Assembly (NCBI RefSeq): GCF_003674095.1
Contig: NZ_RDBF01000008.1
Location: forward strand, 62,001 to 126,000
Direction of reading: 5' to 3'
Length of the DNA: 64,000 nt
Source: Aeromicrobium phragmitis
Lineage (GTDB): Bacteria; Actinomycetota; Actinomycetes; Propionibacteriales; Nocardioidaceae
This document shows positions 34,516-44,485 of the stretch, piece by piece. The notes below the pieces were generated by a model that worked only from the letters and a program-made list of their open reading frames with translations, ran no database searches and was not told the origin of the DNA. Each line of letters opens with the position of its first letter. The first letter of the stretch is position 1. Made by a program: the position numbers and the translations under genes.

Positions 34516-35045
34516 CCGATTTCGCCGCCCACGCCGAGCGCATCCGCGCCGTGCCGGACTGGCCCGAGCCGGGTGTGACGTTCCGCGACATCACGCCACT
34601 GCTCGCCGATCCTGAAGGTCTGGCGGCCACGATCGACGCGCTCACCGATGTCGCGGTCGCCTGGGGACCGATCGACACCGTCGTCGGCATCGAGGCCCGC
34701 GGTTTCGTCCTGGCGCCGCCGGTCGCGCTGCGGCTGGGTGCCGGCTTCGTGCCGATCCGCAAGGCGGGCAAGCTTCCTGCACCGACCGAATCGCGCACGT
34801 ACGACCTCGAGTACGGCAGCGCGACGGTCGAGGTGCATCGCGATGCGATCGCTCCCGGTGATCGGGTGCTGATCATGGACGACGTCCTCGCCACCGGCGG
34901 CACGATCGCCGCCGCCCGCGAACTCGTGACGGCGCTCGGCGGCGTGGTGGTGGGCGAACTGGTCCTGCTCGAGCTTCCCGCCCTCGGTGGGCGCGAACGT
35001 CTCGCGTCCGACACCCCCTTGGCTGCATTGGTGACGTATCGATGA
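34512..35045 (+). CDS. apt: Adenine phosphoribosyltransferase
   Basis: 177 aa. PDWPEPGVTFRDITPLLADP and the PRPP-binding loop VLIMDDVLATGGTI are diagnostic; EARGFVLAPPVALRLG is the base-binding side. It makes AMP from adenine and PRPP. GTG 34512 overlaps the lipoprotein stop and follows GGGAGG. The stop overlaps a micro-ORF. Confidence 0.95.
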   Translation: MTDFAAHAERIRAVPDWPEPGVTFRDITPLLADPEGLAATIDALTDVAVAWGPIDTVVGIEARGFVLAPPVALRLGAGFVPIRKAGKLPAPTESRTYDLEYGSATVEVHRDAIAPGDRVLIMDDVLATGGTIAAARELVTALGGVVVGELVLLELPALGGRERLASDTPLAALVTYR

Positions 35046-35137
35046 TGAGCAAACGTACGATCCGCGTGATCGCCCTCGTGGCGGCCGGCGCGCTGCTGGT
35101 CGGCTCCGCCGCCACCCTCGTGACGATCCTGTGGTGA
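35042..35137 (+). CDS. 31-aa single-helix membrane micro-protein
   Basis: Reading from ATG 35042 (or 35045) gives a short basic start, MMSKRTIRV, then one hydrophobic helix ending in VTILW before TGA. The ATG overlaps the apt stop, so translation would be coupled. Small membrane proteins of this shape are common but easily missed; function unknown. The alternative is chance, as the frame is short. Confidence 0.5.
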   Translation: MMSKRTIRVIALVAAGALLVGSAATLVTILW

Positions 35138-35165
35138 TCCCGGTTTCGTGACGCGCCCTCCTGCG

Positions 35166-35171
35166 TAGGAT
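35166..35171 (+). promoter_or_regulatory. -10 box TAGGAT before relA
   Basis: TAGGAT lies 18 nt upstream of the relA GTG with the ribosome site AAAGGAGGTG between them, giving a very short leader. Confidence 0.5.
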
Positions 35172-35189
35172 GGATGGAAAGGAGGTGCA

Positions 35190-37514
35190 GTGGCAGATCC
35201 ACAGATCGGTAGAAAGGTCAGCGAGGCGAAGACTCCCGAGTCCGCCCCGGCGTCCGCGCGCGTCCGCAGCCGGCTGGCGCGTATCGGCGGCAAGTCGGCG
35301 AGCGCCCATCCGGTGCTCGATCCGCTGCTGAAGGTGTATCGCGCCACCCACCCCAAGGGCGACGTCCAGTCGATCCAGAAGGCCTACGGCATCGCCGCGG
35401 AGATGCACGAGGGGCAGACCCGTAAGAGCGGCGACCCCTACATCACCCATCCGCTCGCCGTCGCCACGATTCTGGCCGAACTCGGCATGACCGCACCCAC
35501 GCTGTGCGCGGCACTGCTGCACGACACGGTCGAGGACACCGCCTACACGATCGACCAGCTGCAGGCCGACTTCGGCGAGGAGGTCGTTCACCTCGTCGAC
35601 GGGGTCACCAAGCTCGACAAGGTCAAGTACGGCGACTCGGCCCAGTCCGAGACGATCCGCAAGATGATCATCGCGATGAGCCGCGACATCCGTGTGCTCG
35701 TCATCAAGCTGGCCGATCGGCTGCACAACATGCGCACGCTGCGCTACCTGCGCCAGGACAAGCAGGAGCGCATCGCCCGGGAGACGATCGAGATCTACGC
35801 CCCGCTGGCTCACCGGCTCGGCATGAACACGATCAAGTGGGAGCTGGAGGACCTCGCCTTCGGCACCTTGCACCCCAAGGTCTACGACGAGATCGTGCGG
35901 CTCGTCGCCGAACGGGCACCCTCGCGCGAGAGCTTCCTCGAGCGGGTGATCACCGAGGTCACCTCCGACCTCGGTCACGCCAAGATCAAGGCCAAGGTCA
36001 CCGGCCGGCCCAAGCACTACTACTCGATCTACCAGAAGATGCTCGTGCGCGGCCGAGAGTTCTCCGACATCTTCGACCTCGTCGGCGTACGCATCCTCGT
36101 CGACGATGTGGCCGACTGCTATGCCGTGCTCGGGGTGCTCCATGCGCGGTGGAACCCGATCCCGGGCCGGTTCAAGGACTACATCAGCGTCCCGAAGTTC
36201 AACATGTACCAGTCGCTGCACACCACCGTCATCGGCCCGCAGGGCAAGCCGGTGGAGTTGCAGATCCGCACCTACGCGATGCACCGGCGCGCCGAATACG
36301 GTGTCGCGGCGCACTGGAAGTACAAGGAGGACGCGCTCGCCAAGGCGTCCGCCGGGAAGCCGGGCAAGAACAAGGCGCCGGGCACCGAGGACATGGTCTG
36401 GCTCCGTGAGCTCATGGACTGGCAGTCCGAGACCGCGGACTCCAGCGACTTCCTGGACTCGTTGCGTTTCGAGATGACCACGGCGGGGGTCTACGCCTAC
36501 ACCCCGCGTGGCGACCTCATCCAGCTTCCGGCGGCGGCCACCCCGGTCGACTTCGCCTACGCCGTGCACACGGAGGTCGGGCACGCGTGTATCGGCGCGC
36601 GGGTCAACGGCCGCCTCGTCCCGCTGGAGTCGGAGCTGGAGAGCGGCGACGTCGTCGAGATCTTCACGTCCAAGTCGCCCGACGCCGGGCCCAGCCGCGA
36701 CTGGCTCGACTTCGTCAAGAGTCCCCGCGCGCGTAACAAGATCCGGCAGTGGTTCACCAAGGAACGTCGCGAAGAGGCCATCGAGCACGGCAAGGACCTC
36801 ATCGCCAAGCAGATGCGCAAGGAGGGGCTGCCGCTCCACCGGCTGTTCAGTCAGCAGAACCTCGACGCCGTCGCGAAGGATCTCGGGCTCGCTGACATCT
36901 CCGCGTTGTACGCGGCGGTCGGTGAGAACAACGTCGGGCCGCAGAACGTCGTCGAGCGGGTCATCGATCTGGCCGGCGGACGGGAGGGCGCCGAGGAGGA
37001 CATCGCCGAGGCGACGAGCATTCCCACCTCGCTCCAGCGCCCCATGCCCACCTCGCGCAGCGTCGCGGGCGTGGAGGTCGAGGGCGTCGACGGCGACATC
37101 ATGGTCAAGCTGGCGCGGTGTTGCACGCCGGTGCCAGGTGACTCCATCGCCGGCTTCGTCACCCGCACGTCGGGTGTGTCGGTGCACCGCCGCAACTGCC
37201 CCAACTTCCAGGCGCTGCAGGGCGAGGCCGAGCGCATCGTGCGAGTGTCGTGGGCACCGACGGCCAAGAGCATGTTCCTCGTGGCGATCCAGGTCGAGGC
37301 GCTCGATCGTCCCCGTCTGCTGAGCGACATCACCCGGGTCATCTCCGACCAGCACGTCAACATCCTGTCGGCGGGCCTCAGCACCGGCCGCGACCGCGTC
37401 GCCAAGACGAAGTTCACCTTCGAGATGGCCGATCCCAAGCACCTCGGCCACGTGCTGAGCGCCGTGCGCTCCATCGACGGCGTCTTCGACGTCTACCGCC
37501 TCACCACCCAGTAA
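35190..37514 (+). CDS. relA: Bifunctional (p)ppGpp synthetase/hydrolase Rel
   Basis: 774 aa. Order of domains: HD hydrolase ([30 protein letters not shown]), RelA/SpoT synthetase ([39 protein letters not shown]), TGS ([20 protein letters not shown]), and a C-terminal ACT domain ([20 protein letters not shown]) after the zinc-finger-like CCTPVPGD. Both catalytic halves look intact, as expected for the single Rel of actinobacteria. GTG start after AAAGGAGGTG. Confidence 0.97.
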   Translation: MADPQIGRKVSEAKTPESAPASARVRSRLARIGGKSASAHPVLDPLLKVYRATHPKGDVQSIQKAYGIAAEMHEGQTRKSGDPYITHPLAVATILAELGMTAPTLCAALLHDTVEDTAYTIDQLQADFGEEVVHLVDGVTKLDKVKYGDSAQSETIRKMIIAMSRDIRVLVIKLADRLHNMRTLRYLRQDKQERIARETIEIYAPLAHRLGMNTIKWELEDLAFGTLHPKVYDEIVRLVAERAPSRESFLERVITEVTSDLGHAKIKAKVTGRPKHYYSIYQKMLVRGREFSDIFDLVGVRILVDDVADCYAVLGVLHARWNPIPGRFKDYISVPKFNMYQSLHTTVIGPQGKPVELQIRTYAMHRRAEYGVAAHWKYKEDALAKASAGKPGKNKAPGTEDMVWLRELMDWQSETADSSDFLDSLRFEMTTAGVYAYTPRGDLIQLPAAATPVDFAYAVHTEVGHACIGARVNGRLVPLESELESGDVVEIFTSKSPDAGPSRDWLDFVKSPRARNKIRQWFTKERREEAIEHGKDLIAKQMRKEGLPLHRLFSQQNLDAVAKDLGLADISALYAAVGENNVGPQNVVERVIDLAGGREGAEEDIAEATSIPTSLQRPMPTSRSVAGVEVEGVDGDIMVKLARCCTPVPGDSIAGFVTRTSGVSVHRRNCPNFQALQGEAERIVRVSWAPTAKSMFLVAIQVEALDRPRLLSDITRVISDQHVNILSAGLSTGRDRVAKTKFTFEMADPKHLGHVLSAVRSIDGVFDVYRLTTQ

Positions 37515-37678
37515 CTCCGCCGGTGCCACCATTGGGGCCCCTCCCATGGCGGTCCAAGACGTCGGCGATCGGGAGACTCAGCTACCCGTGCTAGCGAAAC
37601 GGACCATAATCCGGATTTTCAATGCTACTCTCTCGGGAACGGTCGCATTCGTCCGAATCGCGAAGGTAGGAGCCGACC

Positions 37679-38908
37679 ATGCGAAGAACACCTGTCAGAC
37701 CGGCACTGGTCGGTCTTGTTGCAGTCCTCGTTGTCCTGATCCCAATGTCCATGAGTGCGGAGCCACTATCAGGCTTGGCACCTCGAGAGCTTAGTGACCG
37801 CCGGAGCTCAGAGGTCGAAGCACTCAACACGGATGCTGAATCCTCGGGGGTGACTTCTGATCAATTGGCGTGGCAGAACGAGTTCTCTGAACTCGTCACT
37901 TCCTACTCGATGGACGCGGAACGGAAATACTCGTACTCGGAAATCGTCGCGCCGCGCGATGCGGTTTTGGCGTTCGGTGAAGTCGCTCCTGCCGACCTTC
38001 AAAAGCGATTGACTATGCTAGGCGGTCGCGTGAAGGTGGTGGAGCACACAGGCTTCACTGAACTCGAAATCGAGGCTGCCGCAAGTCGTGCAGCCCAAGT
38101 GATCATCGAGCACGGCGCGACATCAGCGGTGGCGGTCCCGGACGCCCGCGACCGAACGATCACCCTCAGCTATAGCGGCGTGACTCAGGATTCGACTGAA
38201 CTGCAGAGAGCCCAATCGGCGATCGAGAATGAAGTTTTGGGTGATGAGCTCGAGAATGCAGGCTTCTTGTTGCAATTCAAACATTCTGGCACGGAAGTCT
38301 TCGAAGCTGACAACTTCGATGGTGGTTGGGGGCTGGTATATGGAGGAAATGTCGTTTGCACGATGTCATTTCCTGTGAGGCGAAACAGCAGTACTGCCTT
38401 GGGTCTTCTCACTGCTGGTCACTGTCCTGGGACGGGAACGTATGGCGGCGTCTCTAATGCCTTCTTTCCACCTCAGGATGGTTCGTTGTGGACCACTACG
38501 GCACACCCCGGCGGAGACTTCCGGTGGAATTGGAGCAAGCGCTTTCTCACGGGCTGGACCTACATGGGTCAGGGCACTAGGAAGTTCTCTCGCTCTGCCA
38601 ACCTCCCCTACGGGTCCAACGTTTGCAAGTATGGTCATACTACTCAATACGGGTGTTCGCTGGTTCTGTACAAGGGAATGACCGGGGCCGTGCGTCCGCA
38701 TCCGTATAATGAGATAATGGCGATTGGCCCCTTGGACGGGACCCCGGTCAATACAAACTCGGGAGACAGTGGTGGCCCCTATTTTAGTGCCTCGTATGCG
38801 GTGGGAATCTATAGCGGTCGTGCATTCAGTAACGGCCAAGCTTATGCCTCTGCCTACAGCAGAGTTCCGAATGCTCTCAGTCGGATGAACCTAAGCCTTG
38901 TCTATTAG
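37679..38908 (+). CDS. Secreted trypsin-like serine protease (S1 family)
   Basis: 409 aa with an N-terminal secretion signal (VGLVAVLVVLIPMSMS), a propeptide-like region of about 180 residues, and a chymotrypsin-fold domain with LLTAGHCPG (catalytic His) and NSGDSGGPYF (catalytic Ser). The Asp is probably in the region following HPGGDFRWNW. It resembles streptogrisin-like proteases, which mature by removing the propeptide. Codon use is clearly AT-richer than in the neighbouring housekeeping genes, a sign of acquisition. It lies between relA and the DUF349 gene. Confidence 0.82.
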   Translation: MRRTPVRPALVGLVAVLVVLIPMSMSAEPLSGLAPRELSDRRSSEVEALNTDAESSGVTSDQLAWQNEFSELVTSYSMDAERKYSYSEIVAPRDAVLAFGEVAPADLQKRLTMLGGRVKVVEHTGFTELEIEAAASRAAQVIIEHGATSAVAVPDARDRTITLSYSGVTQDSTELQRAQSAIENEVLGDELENAGFLLQFKHSGTEVFEADNFDGGWGLVYGGNVVCTMSFPVRRNSSTALGLLTAGHCPGTGTYGGVSNAFFPPQDGSLWTTTAHPGGDFRWNWSKRFLTGWTYMGQGTRKFSRSANLPYGSNVCKYGHTTQYGCSLVLYKGMTGAVRPHPYNEIMAIGPLDGTPVNTNSGDSGGPYFSASYAVGIYSGRAFSNGQAYASAYSRVPNALSRMNLSLVY

Positions 38909-39250
38909 GTTCATAAGGCTCTCGCCAGATGGCCATTTGGCGCTGGTGCTTGTTTCGGTTCTGTGCTGGATCGACTGGCATCAACGATGAGCGGCACACG
39001 GTTTGTCGCGGAACCCCGAGAGGCGTGCCGGGTCTTCCTCGTAAATTTGAGAGTGTGAGCCGCTCCGGACTTCGGTCGAAGGCCTGTTGAGTGACATGAG
39101 TTCGGGTTTCGGTGGGCGAGTAGTCAACAACCCTTCCACACCAACGGGCGTGGCCATCGAATAAGGCTCGCTCAATGAGGGCTACAGTTCACCGTTCCGC
39201 CTCTGTGGCTTCGTCATCTCTTCGCTCGCCGTCGCTACCTGGGTATACGT
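38909..39250. other. Non-coding AT-richer stretch after the protease gene
   Basis: No convincing gene. A near-perfect 20-bp palindrome, CGCCAGATGGCCATTTGGCG (38923-38942), lies 15 nt after the protease stop and is followed by a T-rich segment, so it may be its terminator. A 64-codon minus-strand frame at 38981-39175 has no coding signs. Confidence 0.5.
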
Positions 39251-40486
39251 TCAGCTGAAGTCGGAGGCGGTCTTGCGGGCGATGTCGAGGAAGGCGCGGC
39301 GCGACTCGAGGTTCTCGGTGAGTTCGCGCACCTTCTTCTCGTTGCCGTCCGCGCGCGCCTTGTCGAGTTTGGCCTCGGTCTCGGCGATCGCCGCCTCCAG
39401 CTTGCCGATCATGTCGTCGGCGCGCGCGGACTTCTCCGGGTCCGTGCGCTGCCACTCGCGCTGGTCGGCGTTGCGGATCTCGTTCTCGACCGCGCGGATG
39501 CGGCTCTCGAACTCCTTCACCTTCGCCCGAGGCACCTTGCCGGCAGCCTCCCAGCGCTCGGCGATGGAGTGCCAGGCCCGGCGTGCGGCGTCCAGATCGG
39601 TGATCGGCAGGAGCGCCTCGGCCTCGGCGAGGAGCTCGGCCTTGACCTCGGCGTTGCGCTCGTACTCGGCGTCGAGCTCGGCGTTGGCGGCGTCGCGAGC
39701 GGAGAAGAAGACATCCTGCGCGGCCCGGAATCGCTTCCAGAGCTTGTCCTCGACGTTGCGCGGTGCCGGCCCGGCTTTCTTCCACTGCTGCATGAGATCG
39801 CGGTAGCGGCCCGACGTCGGGCCCCAGTCGGTGGAGCCGGAGAGCGCCTCGGCCTCGGCGATGAGCTTCTCCTTGACCCGGGCAGCCTCGTCCCGGCGGG
39901 CGGACTGCTCGGCGAAGTGAGCCTTGCGCCGCTTGGTGTACGTGGTGCGAGCCGAGCTGAAGCGGTGCCACAGCTCGTCGTCCTGCGACTTGGGGAGCCG
40001 GGGGAGGCCCTTCCACTCCTCGAGGAGTTCACGGAAGCGATCGGCGCCGGCACGCCAGTCGTTGCCGTTGGCGAGGGCCTCGGCCTCGGCCACGATGCGG
40101 GTCTTGGCCTCCTTGGCCTCCTGCTGCCGCTGCTCGCGCTCGACGCGGCGCTTCTCGCGCGCCTGATCGACCAACGGCCCCAGTGCGTCCAGGCGGGTGA
40201 GGAGCCCGGCCAGATCGCCCATCGCCTGCGCGCCCTCGACCTGCTCACGGACCGCAGCGAGCGCCTTTGCGGCGTCGTCGGGCGCGACGGTTCCAGCGGA
40301 CAGCCGCTTCTCCAGGAGGTCGACCTCGGTTTCGAGGCCGTCGAAGCGCCGGGTGTACAGGGCGATGGCCTCGGCGGGGTCCCCACCGACCCATTGGCCG
40401 ATGAGGCGCTCGCCCTCGGCCTCGCGGACGTACACATTTCCCTCGGCGTCGACGCGACCCCACGGGTGCTCGGCGGCAGCAGTCAT
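39251..40486 (-). CDS. DUF349 domain protein
   Basis: 411 aa, almost entirely charged coiled-coil helix with repeated DUF349 units. Each has a W-[KE] core: RELLEEWKGLPRLPKSQDDE, YRDLMQQWKKAGPAPRNVED and WHSIAERWEAAGKVPRAKVK. The N-terminus HPWGRVDAEGNVYVRE is a conserved cap. The family is widespread in actinobacteria near relA; function unknown. ATG 40486 follows a TACACT box by 7 nt (minus strand); the longer frame upstream would run through the divergent promoter. Confidence 0.85.
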   Translation of the reverse strand: MTAAAEHPWGRVDAEGNVYVREAEGERLIGQWVGGDPAEAIALYTRRFDGLETEVDLLEKRLSAGTVAPDDAAKALAAVREQVEGAQAMGDLAGLLTRLDALGPLVDQAREKRRVEREQRQQEAKEAKTRIVAEAEALANGNDWRAGADRFRELLEEWKGLPRLPKSQDDELWHRFSSARTTYTKRRKAHFAEQSARRDEAARVKEKLIAEAEALSGSTDWGPTSGRYRDLMQQWKKAGPAPRNVEDKLWKRFRAAQDVFFSARDAANAELDAEYERNAEVKAELLAEAEALLPITDLDAARRAWHSIAERWEAAGKVPRAKVKEFESRIRAVENEIRNADQREWQRTDPEKSARADDMIGKLEAAIAETEAKLDKARADGNEKKVRELTENLESRRAFLDIARKTASDFS

Positions 40487-40493
40487 GCCCACG

Positions 40494-40555
40494 AGTGTAG
40501 TGGTGACCCGCCCGGCGAGGACGCCTCGCGCCGCAACTCGGCGCTCGCGTAGGCT
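40494..40555. promoter_or_regulatory. Divergent leaderless promoters (DUF349 and metallo-hydrolase)
   Basis: On the minus strand TACACT (40494-40499) ends 7 nt before ATG 40486. On the plus strand TAGGCT (40550-40555) ends 7 nt before GTG 40563. Both genes therefore seem to lack a 5' leader. Confidence 0.5.
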
Positions 40556-40562
40556 GGCCGAC

Positions 40563-41258
40563 GTGCTTCTCACCAGTTTTCCCGCCGGTCCGCTGCAGGC
40601 GAACTGCTATTTCGTGGCCGCCGGCGAGGGCGCGCCGTGCGCGATCGTCGACCCCGGGATGGAGTCCTTCGAAGCGATCCAGAAGGTCGTCGACCAGTAC
40701 GGCTTCACCGTCGCCGCGGTGCTCGTGACCCATGGTCATTTCGACCACATGTGGTGTGCTCAGGACGTCGCGGCCGCATACGGCTGCCCGGTCTGGATCC
40801 ATCCGGCGGACCGTCACCTGCTGAGCGACCCGATGGCCGCGATCTCCGGGCAGTCAGCGGCGATGCTCCGCGAGCAGTTCGCGGGCATCGACCTGCCCGA
40901 CTTCCGCGAGCCGGCCGACGTCCGCGATGCCGTCGACGGCGCCCGGATCGAGGTCGGCGAGCTCGTCCTCACCGTCGACCACTGCCCGGGGCACACGCCG
41001 GGAACCGTCATGTACCGCGTCGACTACCCCGGGCCGGAACCGGTGTCGCAGGTGGCGTTCTCCGGTGACTTCCTGTTCTTCGGCTCGATCGGCCGCACCG
41101 ACCTCACCGGGGGAGATCACGCCCAGATGCAGCAGAGCTTGCGCGAGAAGGTGCTCAATCTGCCTGATGACGTCGTCGTCCTGCCCGGTCACGGACAGCA
41201 GACGTCGGTCGGCCAGGAGAAGGCCACCAACCCGTTCCTCGCGGAGCTGAAGGCATGA
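40563..41258 (+). CDS. MBL-fold metallo-hydrolase (glyoxalase II-like)
   Basis: 231 aa. The metal motif THGHFDHMW, the bridging aspartate region FSGDFLFFGSIGRTD and the final histidine in LPGHGQQTSVGQEKATNPFL fit the YcbL/GloB-like group. It probably hydrolyses a thioester such as S-lactoylglutathione or its mycothiol analogue; substrate not provable. GTG 40563 is set by the TAGGCT box. A homologous gene precedes hisS in mycobacteria. The stop overlaps the hisS start. Confidence 0.87.
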   Translation: MLLTSFPAGPLQANCYFVAAGEGAPCAIVDPGMESFEAIQKVVDQYGFTVAAVLVTHGHFDHMWCAQDVAAAYGCPVWIHPADRHLLSDPMAAISGQSAAMLREQFAGIDLPDFREPADVRDAVDGARIEVGELVLTVDHCPGHTPGTVMYRVDYPGPEPVSQVAFSGDFLFFGSIGRTDLTGGDHAQMQQSLREKVLNLPDDVVVLPGHGQQTSVGQEKATNPFLAELKA

Positions 41259-42586
41259 GCAAGCTGAGTGGGTTCCCCGAGTACCTGCCGGCGCAGCGCA
41301 ACGCCGAGCTCGCCGTGCTCGATCACCTGCGCCGTGTCTTCGAACTGCACGGATTCGCCAACATCGAGACGCGCGCGGTCGAGACGATGGACCAGCTCAC
41401 ACGCAAGGGTGAGATCGACAAGGAGGTCTACGTCCTGCGGCGGGTCCACGCCGCCGACGACGAGGGCGACGCCGGCATGGGTCTGCACTTCGACCTCACC
41501 GTGCCGTTCGCCCGCTACGTCCTCGAGAACGCTGGCCACCTGACCTTCCCGTTCCGCCGCTACCAGATCCAGAAGGTATGGCGCGGTGAGCGGCCGCAGC
41601 AGGGACGTTTCCGCGAGTTCACCCAGGCCGACATCGACATCGTCGGTGACGGCACCCTGCCGTTCCACTTCGACGTGGAGGTCGCCCGGGTCATGGCCGA
41701 GGCGCTGTCGGGCCTTCCCGTACCCGAGCTGACCTTGCAGGTGTCCAACCGCAAGGTGCTCGAGGGGTTCTATCGCGGTCTCGGCATCGCCGATCCCACC
41801 GCGGTGATGCAGGTCGTCGACAAGCTCGACAAGCTCCCGGCGGACAAGGTCGCCGGGCTGCTGTGCGAACAGGGGCTCAGCGACGAGCAGGCCGCCCAAT
41901 GCCTGGCGCTCGCCGACGTCCGTACCACCGACACGTCGTTCGTCGAGCAGGTGCGTGCCCTCGGCGTCGAGCATCCGATGCTCGATGAGGGCCTCGAGGA
42001 GCTGGCCGCGGTCGTCGGCGCCGGCGAGCAGGTCCGGGGCGTCGTCGTCACGGCTGACCTGCGGATCGCCCGCGGCCTCGACTACTACACCGGGACGGTG
42101 TTCGAGACGCGGATGGCCGGCTACGAGTCGCTCGGTTCTATCTGTTCCGGTGGCCGATACGACCAGCTCGCGAGCGACGGCAAGCGCACGTTCCCCGGTG
42201 TGGGCATCTCGCTCGGGGTGTCGCGCCTGCTTGCACCGCTGTTCGCCGACGGCATGACCGCGAGCCGCAGCGTGCCGTCCGCGGTGCTCGTCGCGCTGGT
42301 CGCCGAGGAGAGCCGATCAGTCAGTGACGCCGTCGCTCAGCAGTTGCGCGCGCGGGGCATCCCGGCCGAGGTCGCCGCGACCGCCCAGAAGTTCGGCAAG
42401 CAGATCCGGTACGCCGAGCGGCGAGGTATCCCGTTCGTCTGGTTCCCGCCCGCGGAGGGCGAGGACGGCCACGAGGTCAAGGACATCCGCACCGGCGACC
42501 AGCAGGCGGCCGATCCCGCCGCCTGGGCGCCCCCCGCCAGCGACCTGCGCCCGCAGGTCGTCGTCACGAAGGAGAAGCAGCAGTGA
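41255..42586 (+). CDS. hisS: Histidyl-tRNA synthetase
   Basis: 443 aa class II synthetase. It shows [13 protein letters not shown] at the N-terminus, motif 2 ([22 protein letters not shown]-type loop), the histidine-A region [13 protein letters not shown] and motif 3 [11 protein letters not shown] with [11 protein letters not shown]. The C-terminal anticodon domain is complete. ATGA overlap with the upstream gene and GTGA overlap with aspS. Confidence 0.96.
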   Translation: MSKLSGFPEYLPAQRNAELAVLDHLRRVFELHGFANIETRAVETMDQLTRKGEIDKEVYVLRRVHAADDEGDAGMGLHFDLTVPFARYVLENAGHLTFPFRRYQIQKVWRGERPQQGRFREFTQADIDIVGDGTLPFHFDVEVARVMAEALSGLPVPELTLQVSNRKVLEGFYRGLGIADPTAVMQVVDKLDKLPADKVAGLLCEQGLSDEQAAQCLALADVRTTDTSFVEQVRALGVEHPMLDEGLEELAAVVGAGEQVRGVVVTADLRIARGLDYYTGTVFETRMAGYESLGSICSGGRYDQLASDGKRTFPGVGISLGVSRLLAPLFADGMTASRSVPSAVLVALVAEESRSVSDAVAQQLRARGIPAEVAATAQKFGKQIRYAERRGIPFVWFPPAEGEDGHEVKDIRTGDQQAADPAAWAPPASDLRPQVVVTKEKQQ

Positions 42587-44334
42587 TCCGCACGCACGAC
42601 GCCGGAACCCTGACCGCCGCGAACATCGGCGAGCAGGTCACGCTCGCCGGATGGGTCGCCCGGCGCCGCGACCACGGTGGCGTCGCGTTCATCGACCTGC
42701 GCGAGGCCTCCGGCGTCGTCCAGGTGGTCGTCCGTGAGGACGTCGCGCATCAGCTCCGCGCCGAGTACTGCCTGCGGATCGTCGGCACGGTGCAGAAGCG
42801 CCCCGAGGGCAACGAGAACCTGGGCATCGCGACCGGCGAGATCGAGGTCATCGCCGACGACGTGGAGATCCTCAGCTCGGCCGCGCCGCTCCCGTTCCCG
42901 ATCGACGACGCTGTCGACGTGGGCGAGGAGGTGCGGTTGAAGCATCGCTACCTGGACCTGCGCCGCAGCGGCCCGGCCGCTGCGATCCGGCTGCGCAGCA
43001 AGGTCAACGCGGCCGCCCGCCGGGTGCTCGAGCGGCACGCCTTCGTCGAGATCGAGACGCCGACGCTCACGCGTTCGACGCCCGAGGGCGCGCGGGACTT
43101 CCTCGTTCCGGCGCGGCTCAAGCCGGGCAGCTGGTATGCGCTGCCGCAGAGCCCGCAGTTGTTCAAACAGCTCCTCATGGTCGGCGGCATGGAGCGGTAC
43201 TACCAGATCGCCCGCTGCTACCGCGACGAGGACTTCCGGGCCGACCGGCAGCCGGAGTTCACCCAGCTCGACCTCGAGATGAGCTTCGTCGAGCCCGACG
43301 ACGTCATGGCGCTCGCCGAGGAGATCTACGTCGAGCTGTGGAAGCTCATCGGCGTCGACCTGCCCACGCCGTTCCCGCGAATCACGTACGCGGACGCGAT
43401 GGCCAAGTACGGCTCGGACAAGCCGGACCTGCGCCTCGACCTCGAGCTGACCGAATGCACCGAGTACTTCGCCGACACGCCCTTCCGCGTGTTCCAGGCG
43501 CCGTACGTCGGTGCGGTGGTCATGCCCGGCGGTGCCTCCCAGCCGCGCCGCCAGCTCGACGCCTGGCAGGAGTGGGCGAAACAGCGCGGTGCCAAGGGCC
43601 TCGCATACGTGCTTATCGGTGAGGACGGTGAGCTGAGCGGACCGGTCGCCAAGAACCTGTCCGATGACGAGAAGGCCGGCCTGGCCGAGTTCGTCGGCGC
43701 CCAGCCCGGCGACTGCGTCTTCTTCGCGGCCGGTGCGCGCAAGTCGAGCCAGAACCTGCTGGGTGCCGCGCGCCTGGAGATCGGGCACCGTTGCGGGCTC
43801 ATCGACGAGTCGGCCTGGGCGTTCTGCTGGGTCGTGGACTGGCCGATGTTCGAGCCGGTGAACGAGCTGGACTCCGGCGATGTCGCCGTGGGTGCAGGGG
43901 AGTGGACTGCCGTCCACCACGCCTTCACCGCGCCGCAGGATCCCGCGACCCTCGACGACCCGGGCACCTCGCTCGCGCAGGCGTACGACATCGTCTGCAA
44001 CGGCAATGAGATCGGCGGCGGTTCGATTCGTATCCACCGCGACGACGTTCAGTCCAAGGTCTTCGAGATCATGGGGATCGGCGCTGAGGAGGCCCAGGAG
44101 AAGTTCGGGTTCCTGCTCGACGCCTTCCGGTTCGGCGCGCCGCCGCACGGCGGCATCGCCTTCGGGTGGGACCGTACGTGCGCGCTGCTCTCGGGCGCCG
44201 ACTCGATCCGAGAGGTCATCGCGTTCCCGAAGTCCGGCGGCGGCTACGACCCGCTCACTGCGGCTCCGGCACCCATCACCGCTCAGCAGCGCGAAGAAGC
44301 CGGCGTCGACGCGGTCCCCGAGGGCGACGTCTGA
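42583..44334 (+). CDS. aspS: Aspartyl-tRNA synthetase
   Basis: 583 aa class IIb synthetase of the bacterial type. The OB-fold anticodon domain ([20 protein letters not shown]) is followed by the catalytic core with [38 protein letters not shown] and the long bacterial insertion domain, then [18 protein letters not shown] 42583 overlaps the hisS stop. Actinobacterial enzymes of this kind are often non-discriminating, charging tRNA-Asn as well, but that is not visible here. Confidence 0.96.
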   Translation: MIRTHDAGTLTAANIGEQVTLAGWVARRRDHGGVAFIDLREASGVVQVVVREDVAHQLRAEYCLRIVGTVQKRPEGNENLGIATGEIEVIADDVEILSSAAPLPFPIDDAVDVGEEVRLKHRYLDLRRSGPAAAIRLRSKVNAAARRVLERHAFVEIETPTLTRSTPEGARDFLVPARLKPGSWYALPQSPQLFKQLLMVGGMERYYQIARCYRDEDFRADRQPEFTQLDLEMSFVEPDDVMALAEEIYVELWKLIGVDLPTPFPRITYADAMAKYGSDKPDLRLDLELTECTEYFADTPFRVFQAPYVGAVVMPGGASQPRRQLDAWQEWAKQRGAKGLAYVLIGEDGELSGPVAKNLSDDEKAGLAEFVGAQPGDCVFFAAGARKSSQNLLGAARLEIGHRCGLIDESAWAFCWVVDWPMFEPVNELDSGDVAVGAGEWTAVHHAFTAPQDPATLDDPGTSLAQAYDIVCNGNEIGGGSIRIHRDDVQSKVFEIMGIGAEEAQEKFGFLLDAFRFGAPPHGGIAFGWDRTCALLSGADSIREVIAFPKSGGGYDPLTAAPAPITAQQREEAGVDAVPEGDV

Positions 44335-44446
44335 GCGGTGACCTATCCCGTACGTCGGTCTCTGAGCGGTGAGCCATCCCGCACCCGCTCAGCGGGCGGT
44401 GAGCTATCACGCAGCGCACGCGCTTCGGTGCGGGACAGCTCACCGC
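44335..44446. repeat. Intergenic 19-nt repeat, locus B (4 copies)
   Basis: Copies at 44335-44353 (+), 44366-44384 (+), 44396-44414 (+) and 44428-44446 (-). The first starts on the base after the aspS stop. The third and fourth are complementary and would form a hairpin. Spacing between starts is 30-32 nt. The rest of the aspS-rarA gap holds only the rarA promoter. Confidence 0.78.
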
Positions 44447-44473
44447 CCGAGGCGGGGCGGTGCGGGTGGCGGC

Positions 44474-44479
44474 TAGGCT
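44474..44479 (+). promoter_or_regulatory. -10 box TAGGCT of rarA, leaderless
   Basis: TAGGCT ends 6 nt before ATG 44486 with no ribosome site in between. Confidence 0.5.
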
Positions 44480-44485
44480 CGCAAC

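Noticed and set aside
34470-37547. 1025-codon minus-strand open frame opposite apt and relA
   Set aside because: It is an antisense shadow of relA created by high GC at third codon positions; relA on the plus strand has all family motifs.
38981-39175. 64-codon minus-strand frame after the protease gene
   Set aside because: No ribosome site, no recognisable sequence and no neighbours on that strand.
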